Part shown: positions 63,896 through 64,000 of the stretch, in pieces
Position numbering within the stretch: the first letter of the stretch is position 1
How the letters are laid out: the number at the start of each line of letters is the position of its first letter
NCBI GenBank assembly: GCA_041320695.1
Contig: JBGGOQ010000007.1
Coordinates: 27,096-91,095, forward strand
Reading direction: 5' to 3'
Origin: Caldicellulosiruptoraceae bacterium PP1
GTDB lineage: Bacteria; Bacillota; Thermoanaerobacteria; Caldicellulosiruptorales; Caldicellulosiruptoraceae
DNA: 64,000 nucleotides
Notes under the pieces: generated by a model
Seen by the model: only the letters and a program-made list of their open reading frames with translations
Told to the model about the DNA's origin: nothing
The model's database searches: none
Position numbers and translations under genes: made by a program

Positions 63896-64000
63896 GGTGC
63901 ACAATAAACAAATATATTATGTAACAATTGATTTATATATAAGTTGTAATTATAATAATAAGATATGTGTATATTGTATTAACACTAATTTATATATTAC

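Noticed and set aside
1..64000. tRNA, rRNA, riboswitch or CRISPR loci
   Set aside because: None was recognised on reading both strands of the intergenic regions; cloverleaf or aptamer-like structures were not apparent, though a covariance-model search was not possible here.

Overview
The window is strongly AT-rich, with good AGGAGG-type ribosome binding sites and intrinsic terminators. Gene content is that of a saccharolytic anaerobe of the Clostridia or a relative: MalFG-type sugar transporters, GntR/LacI regulators, intracellular glycosidases and disaccharide phosphorylases. Genus and species cannot be read from the sequence. Neither intact sugar-binding protein has a lipobox, which is unusual for a monoderm Firmicute.

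Layout. (A) 1-13273: a plus-strand glycoside cluster with two GH38 alpha-mannosidases (the first cut by the window edge), four intact proteins and one fragment of the uroporphyrinogen-decarboxylase (URO-D/MtaA) superfamily, two TIM-barrel sugar isomerase/epimerases and a Gfo/Idh/MocA oxidoreductase. (B) 13402-15628: a chemoreceptor. (C) 15737-20022: a decayed zone with an unknown gene pair split at a G12 homopolymer, an IS607-type remnant, a duplicated 5' piece of a GH42 gene and membrane-protein debris. (D) 20023-26391: a galactoside-type operon (GntR/LacI regulator, binding protein, two permeases, GH42 beta-galactosidase). (E) 26456-33151: a minus-strand mannoside locus with intact GH38 and regulator, but a chimeric permease and a frameshifted binding protein. 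(F) 33488-35670: a second, paralogous chemoreceptor with the same upstream element. (G) 35676-39939: a two-component system and transporter broken by an IS200/IS605 insertion and by a deletion that removed the 5' ends of two divergent genes. (H) 40040-42656: a flavinylated iron-sulfur membrane protein with its ApbE flavin transferase. (I) 42980-44297: a coiled-coil repeat protein, then frameshifted DUF151 and glycerate-kinase remnants. (J) 44567-54456: GT4 glycosyltransferase, sugar nucleotidyltransferase, type I pullulanase, DUF58 protein, PspA and a TPM-domain protein. (K) 54558-63895: a disaccharide phosphorolysis locus (GH65, binding protein, two permeases, LacI regulator, GH94 cellobiose phosphorylase).

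The genes fit together as uptake of oligosaccharides by ABC transporters that share an ATPase encoded elsewhere, followed by cytoplasmic hydrolysis (GH38, GH42, GH13) or phosphorolysis (GH65, GH94), with a dedicated regulator per locus. Chemoreceptors beside the sugar loci may direct motility to the same sugars. About a dozen genes are broken, so parts of this sugar repertoire are being lost. The most interesting items are the G12 tract that would switch an unknown ORF, the run of URO-D homologues carrying HxDG in place of the methyltransferase HxCG, the TnpB that stays intact beside a frameshifted TnpA, and the shared promoter element of the two chemoreceptors.
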